Below, piece by piece: positions 1 to 9,561 of a DNA stretch of 64,000 nt. The stretch is taken from NCBI GenBank assembly GCA_003279055.1, contig QCBP01000002.1:99511-163510 (forward strand), read 5' to 3'. The stretch is from Prochlorococcus sp. AG-347-I21. Lineage in GTDB: Bacteria > Cyanobacteriota > Cyanobacteriia > PCC-6307 > Cyanobiaceae. Numbering within the stretch: the first letter of the stretch is position 1; each line of letters begins with the position of its first letter. The notes beneath the pieces are model-generated. The model had not been told where the DNA came from and searched no databases. It was given only the letters and a program-made list of their open reading frames with translations. A program made the translations under genes and the position numbers.

Positions 1-2094
1 GCCGTTGCAGTCAATCCAAAAATAAAGTACGTGTTTGCTATCGATGAAGATAAGCGAATTTACCTTTTTGCTAAGGATTTATCTTCTGAAATAAGTAAGA
101 AATTTAATAAACATTTTAAAGTGCTTTTAGAGTTTAAAGGCTCCAAATTAGAAAATATTGAATATCAACATCCCTCTAAGAATAAAAATTGCAGAATTTT
201 AATTGGAGAAGATTATATTACTACAGAATCAGGGACTGGAATCGTTCATACTGCCCCTGGTCATGGGATAGATGATTTTAATGTGGGACAAAAATATGAT
301 TTACCTATAACATGTGTAGTTGATGAAAAAGGTAACTTAAATGAACATTCTGGTCAATTCGAAGGATCAAATGTTCTGAAAGATGCAAATGATTTAGTTA
401 TTGAACATTTAAAAGAAAATAATTTGCTTCTATTACAAGAAAATTATAAGCATAGATATCCGTATGATTGGAGAACAAAAAAACCAACTATTTTTAGGGC
501 AACAGAACAATGGTTTGCATCTGTTAATGGCTTTAGATCATCTGCATTAAAGGCAATCGAGGATGTTGAATGGATGCCAGATACTGGAAAGAAAAGAATT
601 TATTCTATGGTTGTTGGTAGAGGAGATTGGTGTATTTCTAGACAAAGGTCCTGGGGAGTCCCTATTCCAGTTTTTTATAAAAAAAATGGCAATGACATTC
701 TCCTTAACAAAGAGATAATTAATCATATTCAAGAACTTTTTAGTGAACATGGAGCAGATATTTGGTGGGATTGGGATGTTAAGAATCTTTTGCCAGAAAA
801 TTATGCAAAAGAATCGGATCTATGGAAAAAAGGAACAGATACAATGGATGTTTGGTTCGATTCAGGATCTAGTTGGGCAGCAGTATGTGAACTAAGAAGT
901 GAATTAAAGTATCCTGCAGATCTTTATTTAGAGGGCTCAGATCAACATCGAGGATGGTTCCAGTCTTCTTTGCTAACATCTGTTGCAGTCAATAATAAAC
1001 CTCCATACAAGAAAGTTTTAACTCATGGTTTTGCACTTGATGAAAACGGAAGAAAAATGAGCAAATCTTTAGGAAATGTTGTTGATCCAAATATAATTAT
1101 TAATGGAGGTAATAATAAAAAAACTAATCCTGCTTATGGTGCTGATGTTTTAAGGCTTTGGGTAAGCTCAGTAGATTATTCAGTAGATGTTCCAATTGGT
1201 TCAAATATACTCAAGCAACTTTCAGACGTTTATAGAAAAGTTCGCAATACTGCAAGATATCTTCTAGGTAATATTCATGATTATGATCCTAATTTTGATA
1301 GTTTTGAAATTGATCAATTGCCTCTCTTAGATCAATGGATGTTAGGTAGATTAGTTGAGGTTACAGATCAAATATCAAAAGCCTATGAAAATTATGAATT
1401 TTCAAAATTTTTCCAAATTTTGCAAAGTTTTTGCGTTGTAGATCTATCAAATTTTTATTTAGATATTGCGAAGGATAGGTTATATGTAAGTTCTAAATCA
1501 CAATTTAGGAGAAGATCTTGTCAGTTCGTTATGTCAAAAGTTGTTGAAAATTTAGCTGTACTTATTTCTCCAGTGCTTTGTCACATGGCTGAAGATATTT
1601 GGCAAAATATTCCATATTCAACTAAAGAAAAATCAGTCTTTCAAAGAGGATGGCCAATATTTTCGAAGTCATGGAAAAATCAAATACTTAATGAGCACAT
1701 TGCAAATTTAAGAAATTTGAGAGTTGAAATTAATAAGGCTATAGAAGGATGTAGGAACAAACAAATAATTGGAGCAGCTTTGGAAACTGAAGTTAATTAT
1801 TTACCTGAAGATAAAGCTCTAAAAGATTCACTTACCTGGCTAGAAGAATTTGGCAATCAAGATGTAGATTTATTTAGGGATTGGCTTATAGTATCAAACT
1901 TCAAAGTGGTATCTGATTTGGCGGATAATTCTCTGATTATTGATAACAATGCACTTGGTAAAATTCAAATAAATAAAGCTCAAGGTCAAAAATGTGATAG
2001 ATGTTGGCATTATCAAAAAGAAACTTTTAATGGAATCCAAAATACAAAATTATGCAAAAGATGTTCAAATATTATTAATCTTGAATTTCTTTAG
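1..2094 (+). CDS. ileS: Isoleucyl-tRNA synthetase, C-terminal ~697 residues (5' end outside window)
   Basis: Charges tRNA-Ile with isoleucine in the cytoplasm. The frame is open from base 1, so the gene begins before the window; the GTG at 31 is internal. Visible features are the class I signature lysine motif KMSKS near fragment residue 355, the editing domain before it ([12 protein letters not shown]), an anticodon-binding helical region, and a C-terminal zinc finger with paired cysteines (CDRCW and CKRC). The family is usually about 950-970 residues, so roughly 270 are missing upstream. Its stop overlaps the stop of the convergent small gene by a few bases. Confidence 0.97.
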   Translation, partial: AVAVNPKIKYVFAIDEDKRIYLFAKDLSSEISKKFNKHFKVLLEFKGSKLENIEYQHPSKNKNCRILIGEDYITTESGTGIVHTAPGHGIDDFNVGQKYDLPITCVVDEKGNLNEHSGQFEGSNVLKDANDLVIEHLKENNLLLLQENYKHRYPYDWRTKKPTIFRATEQWFASVNGFRSSALKAIEDVEWMPDTGKKRIYSMVVGRGDWCISRQRSWGVPIPVFYKKNGNDILLNKEIINHIQELFSEHGADIWWDWDVKNLLPENYAKESDLWKKGTDTMDVWFDSGSSWAAVCELRSELKYPADLYLEGSDQHRGWFQSSLLTSVAVNNKPPYKKVLTHGFALDENGRKMSKSLGNVVDPNIIINGGNNKKTNPAYGADVLRLWVSSVDYSVDVPIGSNILKQLSDVYRKVRNTARYLLGNIHDYDPNFDSFEIDQLPLLDQWMLGRLVEVTDQISKAYENYEFSKFFQILQSFCVVDLSNFYLDIAKDRLYVSSKSQFRRRSCQFVMSKVVENLAVLISPVLCHMAEDIWQNIPYSTKEKSVFQRGWPIFSKSWKNQILNEHIANLRNLRVEINKAIEGCRNKQIIGAALETEVNYLPEDKALKDSLTWLEEFGNQDVDLFRDWLIVSNFKVVSDLADNSLIIDNNALGKIQINKAQGQKCDRCWHYQKETFNGIQNTKLCKRCSNIINLEFL

Positions 2095-2426
2095 ACCCAG
2101 TTTTTTTGGTTCAAAAAGAAAACTAAGTTTTGATTTTCTCTTATAAGATTTTCTTCGGTTTCTGTTAACGGTGCTTTATAAAGTTTAAAGTTTGTAATTA
2201 TATAAGTAAGTGCTATTATTTTTTTTTCTGAATCTATTTCAATTGGATGAGTTGTTGAGCTACTATAACCTCTGAAAATAATTATTTCTAATTGTTCTTG
2301 TTGATTTTCTTTTAGAATGAATCCCTCTAATTTCAGTATCCTATCAGGTATCTCGGAACTTATTTTTTCAAGACTATTTATTAAATCAATTTTTGCCATT
2401 TCCTGAGAAGCAGGAGTTTCTTCCAT
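2091..2426 (-). CDS. Conserved cyanobacterial protein of unknown function, 111 aa
   Basis: I do not recognise a functional family. The product is a small, mildly acidic, soluble protein without membrane segments; it ends in an [13 protein letters not shown] tail. It overlaps the start of the membrane protein gene downstream of its own start (2386-3009) by about 40 bp, on the same strand and in another frame, so the two are probably co-transcribed and translationally coupled. It converges on ileS with a 4-bp overlap of stop codons. Gene status rests on length, clean codon use and tight packing. Confidence 0.65.
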   Translation of the reverse strand: MEETPASQEMAKIDLINSLEKISSEIPDRILKLEGFILKENQQEQLEIIIFRGYSSSTTHPIEIDSEKKIIALTYIITNFKLYKAPLTETEENLIRENQNLVFFLNQKNWV

Positions 2427-3009
2427 TTTTGGGTAATTTTATTATTGACCATTGAAGAAGGCCTATAATATAGATTAATAATGAAAATAATCCTATAAAT
2501 TTTGATATTGGCTGGGTAAAGTTAGCTCCAAAGAAAAAAACAAATAAATTTTTTATCATAATATATAAATTTGAAGAAGGCTTAAGCCATATTGCACACG
2601 CATCCGAATTAATAAAAGAAAAGCAGTTGAAGTTTTGTAAACTCTGAATTAAGAAATTGAGAGATATAAAAGTTATTGCCCATCTCCATATTTTTGTGGT
2701 TGTGGTAAGGGAGTAAGAAAAATCATATTCTCTTAATTCATCATTAATATCGTTCCAAAACCAAACTGAAACTGTCATTAATAATGTTGAAATATTTGTT
2801 ATCAATAGAGCGTAATTATACTTTCCTATTAAAAGTAGAAGGCTTATAAAAAATAAAAGGGATACTTTCCAATAAATTGATAGAAGTTTAATAACTGCTT
2901 TATTTCTTTTTTTAATTGACCAGAAGGATAGAGTAACAGGAATACCAATAAGGAAAATTATTGAAAGTTGAAAGGATAGCCAAATAGAAAGTTGATTAAA
3001 AACGTTCAA
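2386..3009 (-). CDS. Multi-pass membrane protein, DUF3177-like, 207 aa
   Basis: The translation has about five hydrophobic segments (near residues 8-30, 44-62, 65-85, 105-125 and 165-190) and charged loops, as expected of a plasma- or thylakoid-membrane protein. The early IYWKVSLL and VWFWNDI stretches remind me of the cyanobacterial DUF3177 family, which has no assigned function; this is recognition from memory. It is the first gene of a two-gene minus-strand unit with the 111-residue protein, whose start lies inside this gene's 3' end. Confidence 0.6.
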   Translation of the reverse strand: MNVFNQLSIWLSFQLSIIFLIGIPVTLSFWSIKKRNKAVIKLLSIYWKVSLLFFISLLLLIGKYNYALLITNISTLLMTVSVWFWNDINDELREYDFSYSLTTTTKIWRWAITFISLNFLIQSLQNFNCFSFINSDACAIWLKPSSNLYIMIKNLFVFFFGANFTQPISKFIGLFSLLIYIIGLLQWSIIKLPKNGRNSCFSGNGKN

Positions 3010-3131
3010 AACTTTTTCTTTTTAAACACATAATAATTAAACATCAAACTGTTACTTTTGAACTTACTATTGTCATAGTTATGAATATTATGCATCCTTA
3101 TATTGTTGCCTAGGAATATATTAATAATTTT

Positions 3132-3761
3132 ATGAGACAGCATGTTAATCCCCTCAGTATTAATTTTAATCAAATTGAGAGAATACCTTCTTTGAGCGAA
3201 ATGTTTGGTGATTCTAAATCGAATCTTCATTTGGATATAGGTTGTGCTGCTGGTGAGTTTCTATTTGATTTAGCTTTAGGTAATACCAGTTGGAATTATG
3301 TAGGAATTGAAATCCGTGAGAAATTAGTCAAAAATGCTAAATTAAAAGTGCTTGAAAGAGAAATCAAAAATCTATATTTTATATTTGGTAATGCTAATAA
3401 TATTTTGAATAATGTCCAAAGTAAATTTATCTTCAAAAATATAAAAAGTCTTTCTCTTAATTTTCCTGACCCATGGTTTAAAAAGAGGCATTATAAAAGG
3501 CGTGTAATTCAGCAAGAATTTATTAATAGTCTCTCAAATTTATTGCAAAAAGGCACCTTAATTTTTATAAAAACGGATGTAAAGGATTTATTCGATTATA
3601 TGGATTACACCATATCAAGTAATTTTCATTTTAAAACAATAGATAAAAAAGATTTTAATTATTCTGAAAGTTTTAATCCAAACAAAGTTAAAACTAATCG
3701 AGAAAAATATGTGATTGGTAACCAACTTGATATTTTTGAAAGGATTTATATAAAAATTTAA
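3132..3761 (+). CDS. trmB: tRNA (guanine-N7-)-methyltransferase
   Basis: Uses S-adenosylmethionine to make m7G46 in the variable loop of many tRNAs. The SAM-binding loop [10 protein letters not shown] lies near residue 35, followed by the acidic strand (GIEIRE) and the family motif [15 protein letters not shown] near residue 113, which is diagnostic for TrmB. At 209 residues it is of normal bacterial length. The start ATG at 3132 lies 122 bp from the divergent membrane gene, a gap that can hold both promoters. It converges on glmM with an 7-bp gap. Confidence 0.93.
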   Translation: MRQHVNPLSINFNQIERIPSLSEMFGDSKSNLHLDIGCAAGEFLFDLALGNTSWNYVGIEIREKLVKNAKLKVLEREIKNLYFIFGNANNILNNVQSKFIFKNIKSLSLNFPDPWFKKRHYKRRVIQQEFINSLSNLLQKGTLIFIKTDVKDLFDYMDYTISSNFHFKTIDKKDFNYSESFNPNKVKTNREKYVIGNQLDIFERIYIKI

Positions 3762-3768
3762 TGCATCG

Positions 3769-5121
3769 TTAAATTTTTATTTTATTAATTTCTAAAAAAA
3801 GTTTGTTTGTTATTTCGCTTGATAAAGAATGAACTTTCTTATGATTTTTGGCCTCAACTAAAACTCTCATAACGGGTTCTGTGCCGCTAGGCCTTATATA
3901 AACTCTACAATTATCTGAATATGCTTTCTGAAAAAACTCTATAGTTTGATCAATCAAGATTTTGGTTTCTGGATTTAATTCATTAATATTAAAATCTAAA
4001 TCGATATTGGTTAGTTTTTGAGGAAAAGGCTCAAAACTACTTTTAAGCCAATCATTTAATTTAATATTATTCTTTTTACAATATTTAGAAATTTGAAGTG
4101 CAGTCAATATTCCATCTCCAGAAAAATTATTAATTTTTGAAAGTATATGACCTGACTGCTCACCTCCTAAATCAGCTCCTTTTTCCTTAATTGCTTCATG
4201 CACATATCTATCTCCTACATCAGTTCTATATAAAATTCCTCCAATTTTATTCCAGTCTTTTTCAAAACCTAAGTTTGCCATTTGCGTTGATATTAATAAA
4301 TTATTTGTAAGAATTTTTTGTTCCATAAGTTCTCTACCCCAAAGAAAAAGAATGTGATCTCCATCTAACACATTGCCTTTTGAATCTATTCCAATTACTC
4401 TATCGGCATCCCCATCGAAGCTAAAACCCATATCTGCATTACTCTCGCTTAATGCTTTCTTTAATGGTTCGAGGTTGGTAGAACCACAATTCATATTAAT
4501 TTTCAAACCATTTTTAGAGTTATTGATGACTTTTAAATCAGCACCAAGAGATTGAAAAATTTTTTTTGCGCAGGTTGTCGCTGATCCATAGCATGTGTCT
4601 AATATTATTTTCAATCCGCTTAGATTTTCTCCACCCATTGTTTGAATTAGGCTTTTAATATAAATATCAATAAGATCTTTATTTGTATTTGGGGGGATCG
4701 ATTTTTTGGGAACTGATATATTGGGATTTGACTCTTCAATTAATTTTTGAATTTTATTTTCAAAATTTTTGCTAATTTTTTGACCATTATGATCAAAGAT
4801 TTTTATTCCATTATATTCTGGCGGATTATGACTGGCAGATATCATTATCCCACTACTCAGTTTCTGTTGTTTGATTAAAAAAGGAACTGCTGGGGTAGGG
4901 CAGATTCCTATATTTATAAATTTTTTCCCACTTGCATTGATACCTGCAGCAATCGCCTGAAGTAAAATATCTCCACTAATCCTAGTATCTCTTCCAATTA
5001 AAATTGGATTATTATTTTCTAAAATTAAAGCTAGATTATATCCAACTTTAAATGCTAAAAGGTAAGTTATTTCTTTATTAAATCTTCCTCTTATTCCATC
5101 CGTTCCAAAGATTGACTGCAT
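3769..5121 (-). CDS. glmM: Phosphoglucosamine mutase
   Basis: Interconverts glucosamine-6-phosphate and glucosamine-1-phosphate on the way to UDP-GlcNAc, for peptidoglycan and lipid A. The alpha-D-phosphohexomutase domains are all present: N-terminal FGTDGIRG, the phosphoserine loop [11 protein letters not shown] near residue 100, the metal loop DGDADR near residue 240, the sugar-specificity loop GGEQSGH near 325 and the phosphate loop RPSGTEP near 415. The length of 450 is typical. GlmM rather than phosphoglucomutase is supported by FGTDGIRG at the very N-terminus and the length; a second phosphohexomutase lies at 34.6 kb. Confidence 0.94.
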   Translation of the reverse strand: MQSIFGTDGIRGRFNKEITYLLAFKVGYNLALILENNNPILIGRDTRISGDILLQAIAAGINASGKKFINIGICPTPAVPFLIKQQKLSSGIMISASHNPPEYNGIKIFDHNGQKISKNFENKIQKLIEESNPNISVPKKSIPPNTNKDLIDIYIKSLIQTMGGENLSGLKIILDTCYGSATTCAKKIFQSLGADLKVINNSKNGLKINMNCGSTNLEPLKKALSESNADMGFSFDGDADRVIGIDSKGNVLDGDHILFLWGRELMEQKILTNNLLISTQMANLGFEKDWNKIGGILYRTDVGDRYVHEAIKEKGADLGGEQSGHILSKINNFSGDGILTALQISKYCKKNNIKLNDWLKSSFEPFPQKLTNIDLDFNINELNPETKILIDQTIEFFQKAYSDNCRVYIRPSGTEPVMRVLVEAKNHKKVHSLSSEITNKLFLEINKIKI

Positions 5122-5258
5122 AATTAGATTTCAGGAATTTAAAATTTTTCTCATATTTTTCATTTTTTATTTTATCAGTTGATTAAAAGGCAAAGTAATT
5201 AAAGTCTCTTTATTCATTTAACTTACTTAAAATAATTTGAAGTTAATAGGTATGCAAA

Positions 5259-5804
5259 GTGCAATCTGAGAATAGGGAACCATTTTTAAATAGAAACTTA
5301 AAGTTAATACTTGTTTCGCTTATTGCGGTTATTATTGTATCTTCTGTTTTTTTTAGAAACTTTTTTTTTCAATCTACTTACCTTCTTAAAAGCTTTGGAG
5401 AATTATCGGTTGATCCTGAAATAGCTTTTAATAATAAAAAACCTACTTTTCTGGAATTTTATGCTGAATGGTGTGAAGTATGCAAAGAAATGGCCCCAAA
5501 AATTTCATCATTAAAAGAAGAATATGAAAAAGATGTAAATTTTGTTTTTTTAAATGTTGATAATCAAAAATGGAGTTACTATATCCGAAAATTTGAGGTT
5601 AATGGAATTCCTCAAGTTAATCTCTTTGATCACAAAGGTAATTTAATATCTACCTTTATCGGCAAACAAGAAGAAATAAAGATAAGAGACTCTATTGATC
5701 AGTTGGATAATGATGCTATAGCTCATGAAAAAATTCTTAATGATGAATTTTCAGTAATAAAAGAAAATAGAAATTATGAAGTTAGTCCTCGAAGCCATGG
5801 CTAA
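5259..5804 (+). CDS. txlA: Membrane-anchored thioredoxin-like protein (TxlA/HCF164-like)
   Basis: A periplasmic or lumenal dithiol-disulfide carrier, in cyanobacteria linked to cytochrome and photosystem assembly (homologous to plant HCF164). One N-terminal transmembrane anchor (about residues 15-33) is followed by a thioredoxin fold with active site WCEVC near residue 72 and the cis-proline stretch GIPQVNLFD. The GTG start at 5259 is used because no better in-frame ATG precedes the anchor. The length of 181 fits the family. It stands alone, converging on thyX with a 2-bp gap. Confidence 0.85.
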   Translation: MQSENREPFLNRNLKLILVSLIAVIIVSSVFFRNFFFQSTYLLKSFGELSVDPEIAFNNKKPTFLEFYAEWCEVCKEMAPKISSLKEEYEKDVNFVFLNVDNQKWSYYIRKFEVNGIPQVNLFDHKGNLISTFIGKQEEIKIRDSIDQLDNDAIAHEKILNDEFSVIKENRNYEVSPRSHG

Positions 5805-5806
5805 TT

Positions 5807-6439
5807 TTACCAGTTCAAGGATTTTGATACTATAGGAAAACTTTGTTTAAAAATAGACTTGCAATTTTCGGCTATTAACTTGTGTTCTTTTTGTGTACCA
5901 TGTGCTGATCTTAAATGAATATAATGTATCCATGATCTGCATGAACCCGACATATAAATCCTCGTTGGAGTAGCTAATGGTAAAACAAATCTTGCACATT
6001 CTTTTGCTATTCCTTCAGCAAGTAAATCTTCATATAATTCTGAAGCAGCTCTAAAATGTGCAGCGATTTTTTCATTGAATCTTTCTTTTAAATCATTAGA
6101 GAGGTCAGGAATAGAATTTTGCCTGTTTTTAACATCTTGTCTCCTCAACTCTGGTATGGGAATTTTTCCTAATTGAGAACTATCCGCATATCTTTGTGAA
6201 AATTCCTGAAAAGTAAATGATCTATGTCTTAGGATTTGGGCTGCAATTCCTCTATTAGTCTCTATTTGTAACGTCATAAATGACTGTTCAAAGACACTCC
6301 AATGTTCATTTTTAATGCAATAACTCAATAACTTTGAAAAATCTTCATTTTGCTGGTTATTTGGATTACTAACTCTTGCAATGTAAGCCATTGTTTTTTC
6401 TGCATCAGGAGTTAGGGAAATTAGTGCGACACTACTCAT
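5807..6439 (-). CDS. thyX: Flavin-dependent thymidylate synthase
   Basis: Methylates dUMP to dTMP with methylenetetrahydrofolate, FAD and NADPH. The ThyX signature RHRSFTFQEFSQRY (RHR followed by a conserved serine) lies near residue 75; the C-terminal part has the substrate-binding RSWIHYIHLRS stretch. The length of 210 is usual. The gene starts 1 bp after the dcd stop, so the two are a transcription unit: Dcd feeds the dUTP/dUMP pool and ThyX consumes dUMP. Confidence 0.95.
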   Translation of the reverse strand: MSSVALISLTPDAEKTMAYIARVSNPNNQQNEDFSKLLSYCIKNEHWSVFEQSFMTLQIETNRGIAAQILRHRSFTFQEFSQRYADSSQLGKIPIPELRRQDVKNRQNSIPDLSNDLKERFNEKIAAHFRAASELYEDLLAEGIAKECARFVLPLATPTRIYMSGSCRSWIHYIHLRSAHGTQKEHKLIAENCKSIFKQSFPIVSKSLNW

Positions 6440-6440
6440 T

Positions 6441-7034
6441 TTAGATTTTTGCGAGAGTTACCTTTTCTGGTTGATTTTGATATTTGCCTCTTCTATCTTC
6501 ATAAGTTGTAGAGCAGGGATCACCTTCAAAAAAGAGTAGTTGGCATATACCCTCATTAGCGTAAATTCTGCAATCTGCACCTGAACTATTGCTAAACTCT
6601 AAAGTTAGGTGGCCTTCCCATCCTGCTTCTGCAGGTGTTGTGTTAACAATAATTCCTAGTCTTGCGTATGTACTTTTGCCAATACAAATTACAGTTATAT
6701 TTTCTGGAACTTTCATCTTTTCTAAAGCTACTCCTAAACCATAGGAGTGAGCAGGAAGAATAAAAAAGTCTCCATCATCATCATGGTGAAGAACAGTCTT
6801 TTCTAAATTATCCGGATTAAATTTTTTGGGATTCATTACAGTACCAGGTACATGCCTAAAAATTAGGAATTCTTTTGATGAAAGCCTTAAATCATAGCCA
6901 TAAGAAGAACATCCGTAACTTAAAACTGGCTTTTGTTTATTATCAGGCTCTAGATGACGCACCAAATTTGATTGAAAGGGTTTTATCATCCCTTGAGAAG
7001 CCTTTTGATTTATCCAGAGATCATTCTTCAGCAT
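6441..7034 (-). CDS. dcd: dCTP deaminase
   Basis: Deaminates dCTP to dUTP in the cytoplasm, the first step to dUMP for ThyX encoded next to it. The dUTPase-like trimeric fold is evident from GKSTYARLGI near residue 120 and the catalytic region NTTPAEAGWEGHLTLEFSN near 135-150, where the glutamate after AEAGW is the general base. The length of 197 is typical for cyanobacterial Dcd. It lies 7 bp after the BtuR-like gene and 1 bp before thyX. Confidence 0.95.
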   Translation of the reverse strand: MLKNDLWINQKASQGMIKPFQSNLVRHLEPDNKQKPVLSYGCSSYGYDLRLSSKEFLIFRHVPGTVMNPKKFNPDNLEKTVLHHDDDGDFFILPAHSYGLGVALEKMKVPENITVICIGKSTYARLGIIVNTTPAEAGWEGHLTLEFSNSSGADCRIYANEGICQLLFFEGDPCSTTYEDRRGKYQNQPEKVTLAKI

Positions 7035-7041
7035 TTTCTTA

Positions 7042-7620
7042 TTATCGAAGTTCTGTAATTTGGTTAGCCATCAATAATAAATCTTTAGGAATACCTGTAC
7101 CAGTAAGGATTACATCTCCAGATATAAATCGGTTTTCAAGTGTTGAAATCAAATCATCTTTATTAATAATATTCATCTCTATTGCAAGAAAAATTTCATC
7201 AAGTATTATCTGATCTCTTTTACCAGAAAGTAATTCTTTTTTGCAAAAATTCCATAATTCATAAGTAGATTCATGAATAGATTGTTTTAACTTTTTATCA
7301 TCTTTAATTTTTTCAGGATTATGTTCGTCGAAGGAATGCGATGATCTTATCCAAGTTAAATTACCACAAAGATTTACTGGATTAGCAATCCCTTGTTGAA
7401 CCCCACCTTTCATGAATTGGACTAGCAGTACTTTTCTACCAAGAGCAGCATTTCTTAAAGAGTCACTAATGATAGAGGAATAACTTCCTCTATAGGGAGA
7501 TTGATAAATTTGAATTTGCCCATTTTGGGTAAATTTGTTTAAGTTTATTTTGCGAACAGTATTTATTTCGACAACATCAATATTTCTTTTGGAATAACTA
7601 TTGGATGAACTAATTACCAT
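7042..7620 (-). CDS. BtuR/CobA-like protein with a degenerate P-loop
   Basis: The fold and length match ATP:corrinoid adenosyltransferase of the BtuR/CobO type: GRKVLLVQFMKGG near residue 60, the Walker B-like strand QIILDEIFLAI, and ILTGTG...LLLMANQITELR at the end. The Walker A loop is not recognisable: where the family has GNGKGKTT this protein has PYRGSYSS, so the phosphate-binding lysine and threonine are gone and classical ATP binding is doubtful. I prefer the ATG at 7620 because a perfect 22-bp dyad and a -10-like TATACT lie just upstream; an in-frame ATG at 7674 would give 210 residues. It heads an operon with dcd and thyX and is divergent from ntcA. It may be a non-enzymatic paralog. 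Confidence 0.75.
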   Translation of the reverse strand: MVISSSNSYSKRNIDVVEINTVRKINLNKFTQNGQIQIYQSPYRGSYSSIISDSLRNAALGRKVLLVQFMKGGVQQGIANPVNLCGNLTWIRSSHSFDEHNPEKIKDDKKLKQSIHESTYELWNFCKKELLSGKRDQIILDEIFLAIEMNIINKDDLISTLENRFISGDVILTGTGIPKDLLLMANQITELR

Positions 7621-7662
7621 TATTTTAGATAACTTTTCTACATGCAGTATAATTTGAAATTT

Positions 7663-7684
7663 ATTACACTGCATATAGTGTAAT
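7663..7684. promoter_or_regulatory. Perfect 8-6-8 inverted repeat, candidate operator
   Basis: The sequence ATTACACT-N6-AGTGTAAT is a perfect dyad. The half-site spacing resembles sites of CRP/FNR-family regulators, but the half-site is not the NtcA sequence. It lies about 12-17 bp upstream (for the minus strand) of a -10-like TATACT at 7651-7646 and may control the BtuR-like/dcd/thyX unit. If the longer start at 7674 is used it would lie across that start codon. Confidence 0.4.
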
Positions 7685-7760
7685 TTTACTTAAAAAATCA
7701 TTGATAAAGTTGATACTAGTTCTGATAAGTTCATACAGAAACGAATAAGAATTGAAAATT

Positions 7761-7802
7761 GTTACTGTTGATACAAGATATTTTAAGCTGTCTTCTTAAA
7801 TT
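7761..7802 (+). promoter_or_regulatory. NtcA-activated promoter of ntcA (autoregulation)
   Basis: GTT-N8-TAC at 7761-7774 differs by one base from the NtcA consensus GTA-N8-TAC. Exactly 22 bp later comes TAAATT at 7797-7802, which fits the -10 form TAN3T. This spacing is the class II arrangement of known NtcA-activated promoters, placing the transcript start near 7809, just before the ATG at 7823. NtcA autoactivation is established in other cyanobacteria; here it is inferred from spacing alone. Confidence 0.7.
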
Positions 7803-7822
7803 TTTTAATAGTTAATATATTT

Positions 7823-8557
7823 ATGATACCTGCTTCTCGAGGATTCAGTCGCTTTAGTCCGCAGCAGTCCGGACAAAGTAAAATTAATTCTGTTGGGGAA
7901 CGTTTTCCAATTAATAGGACTTTAATGGAAGTAATTAAAGGTTTGGAAGGTGCAAGCACAGAAATGGTTGAGAGATCGAAAACAATATTTTTCCCTGGGG
8001 ACCCTGCTGAGAGAGTTTATTTGATACGAAGAGGAGCAGTTAGATTATCAAGAGTTTATGAATCAGGGGAGGAGATAACAGTTGCTCTTTTAAGAGAGAA
8101 TAGTCTATTTGGTGTTTTATCTCTTTTGACGGGCCATAGATCTGATCGTTTTTATCATGCCATAGCATTCACAAGAGTTGAAATGATAACAGCTCCTGCG
8201 AGTTCTGTTTTAAGAGCAATTGAGGAAGATGCATCAGTAGGCCTACTATTGTTGCAAGGTCTTTCAAGTAGGATCCTTCAAACAGAGACAATGATAGAAA
8301 CTCTTACTCATAGAGATATGTCTTCTCGTTTAGTAAGCTTTTTAATGGTTCTTTGTAGAGACTTTGGAGTCGCATCTGAAAAAGGTATTACGATTGATTT
8401 AAGACTTTCACATCAAGCAATCGCTGAAGCTATTGGTTCGACGAGAGTAACAATTACAAGATTATTGGGAGATTTAAAGGATTCCGGTCTCCTCACTATT
8501 GAAAGAAAAAAGATTACAGTATTTGACCCAATAGCTCTTGCAAAAAGATTTAATTGA
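7823..8557 (+). CDS. ntcA: Global nitrogen regulator NtcA
   Basis: CRP/FNR-family transcription factor that activates nitrogen-assimilation genes when 2-oxoglutarate is high. The cyclic-nucleotide-binding-like sensor domain contains [11 protein letters not shown] near residue 52 and the strongly conserved [16 protein letters not shown]; the C-terminal helix-turn-helix contains [21 protein letters not shown] near 195-215, essentially invariant in NtcA. At 244 residues it carries an N-terminal extension of about 20 residues compared with freshwater NtcA. Its own promoter has an NtcA site, and the amt promoter at 19.6 kb in this window is a likely target. Confidence 0.97.
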   Translation: MIPASRGFSRFSPQQSGQSKINSVGERFPINRTLMEVIKGLEGASTEMVERSKTIFFPGDPAERVYLIRRGAVRLSRVYESGEEITVALLRENSLFGVLSLLTGHRSDRFYHAIAFTRVEMITAPASSVLRAIEEDASVGLLLLQGLSSRILQTETMIETLTHRDMSSRLVSFLMVLCRDFGVASEKGITIDLRLSHQAIAEAIGSTRVTITRLLGDLKDSGLLTIERKKITVFDPIALAKRFN

Positions 8558-8595
8558 TTCATCATTATTATGATGTATCGAGTAAGTGAAATACT

Positions 8596-9561
8596 GTGGC
8601 TTGGATTTTAATTGTTTTTCTAATATTACTCGGAGGATTAATCGCACCATTTGGAGATCTGCTTGGCACAAAGATTGGTAAGGCAAGATTTAGTATCTTA
8701 AAATTAAGACCAAAGAGAACAGCAACCATAATAACTGTAATAACTGGTGGGTTTATTAGTTCAATATCAATAGGTTTATTGATTTTGGTTAGTGAAGAAT
8801 TTAGACAACGACTTTTTGTTGATATTCCTTTTTTGCAAAGAACTTTAGATGAAAGTAAAAAGGCCCTTGTACCTTTAAAAGAAGAACGAAAGAAACTTGA
8901 AAGTAAAATTTTTCAAAAAGAAAAAGAATTAAATCAATTAAAAAATAATATCAATGAATTCAGGAGAGGGAATATTGTTATTAAAAGAGGACAAACTTTG
9001 TTTATTGCGGAGATTAACTCTAGTTCAAATGTAAAATTAGACCTTCCAAAAATCTATAATGAAGCTGATAAATTTGTTAGGAAAATTGTTATCCCAAGTA
9101 ATGAAGAATCAAAAAACATTCTTTTGTGGAGACCTAGTGATATCACAAAAATTGAAAGTTTAGCGACTAAAGGTGGTAACTGGATTTTATTAATTAAATC
9201 AGCAACAAATGTTTTAAAAGGGGATAATTATGTTTTTGTATCACCTGATTTATTAGTTAATAAATTTATAGTCAGAAAAGGAGAAGTTATCACAAGCTCT
9301 ATTTTAGGGAAAAATGATTTAAATCTTAAATCTATAAATTTAAAAATTCAATCACTCCTTAGAAAAACAAAAGATGAAATCAAATTAAAAGGATCACAAG
9401 CTAATGAAATTAATACTAATGGAAATTTTGTAAAAAAAATTAGAGACTTTCTCAAAGAGAATCGAAATATAAAATTTAAGTTAGAAGTAGTATCCTTAAG
9501 AGATAGTAAAACTGTAGAACCTATAGTTGTTGAAATTAATATTTTAAAGATAGCTTCTTAA
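8596..9561 (+). CDS. DUF3084 family membrane-anchored coiled-coil protein
   Basis: Function unknown; conserved across cyanobacteria. Two hydrophobic segments at residues 2-20 and 45-66 are followed by a charged coiled coil (about 90-125, rich in K and E) and a mixed alpha/beta C-terminal half. A GTG start at 8596 is chosen because the first membrane segment follows directly. Its stop codon is immediately followed by the ATG of the RuvC-like gene, so the two are read as one operon, possibly with ntcA upstream (38-bp gap). Confidence 0.8.
   Translation: MAWILIVFLILLGGLIAPFGDLLGTKIGKARFSILKLRPKRTATIITVITGGFISSISIGLLILVSEEFRQRLFVDIPFLQRTLDESKKALVPLKEERKKLESKIFQKEKELNQLKNNINEFRRGNIVIKRGQTLFIAEINSSSNVKLDLPKIYNEADKFVRKIVIPSNEESKNILLWRPSDITKIESLATKGGNWILLIKSATNVLKGDNYVFVSPDLLVNKFIVRKGEVITSSILGKNDLNLKSINLKIQSLLRKTKDEIKLKGSQANEINTNGNFVKKIRDFLKENRNIKFKLEVVSLRDSKTVEPIVVEINILKIAS

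Noticed and set aside
547..750. Minus-strand frame of 67 residues inside ileS
   Set aside because: Lies antisense to the conserved synthetase domain and has no family resemblance.
3006..3230. Minus-strand frame of 74 residues over the trmB start
   Set aside because: Overlaps the trmB N-terminus and promoter; low-complexity basic product.
6875..7213. Plus-strand frame of 112 residues over dcd and the BtuR-like gene
   Set aside because: Antisense shadow of two conserved genes; no recognisable domain.
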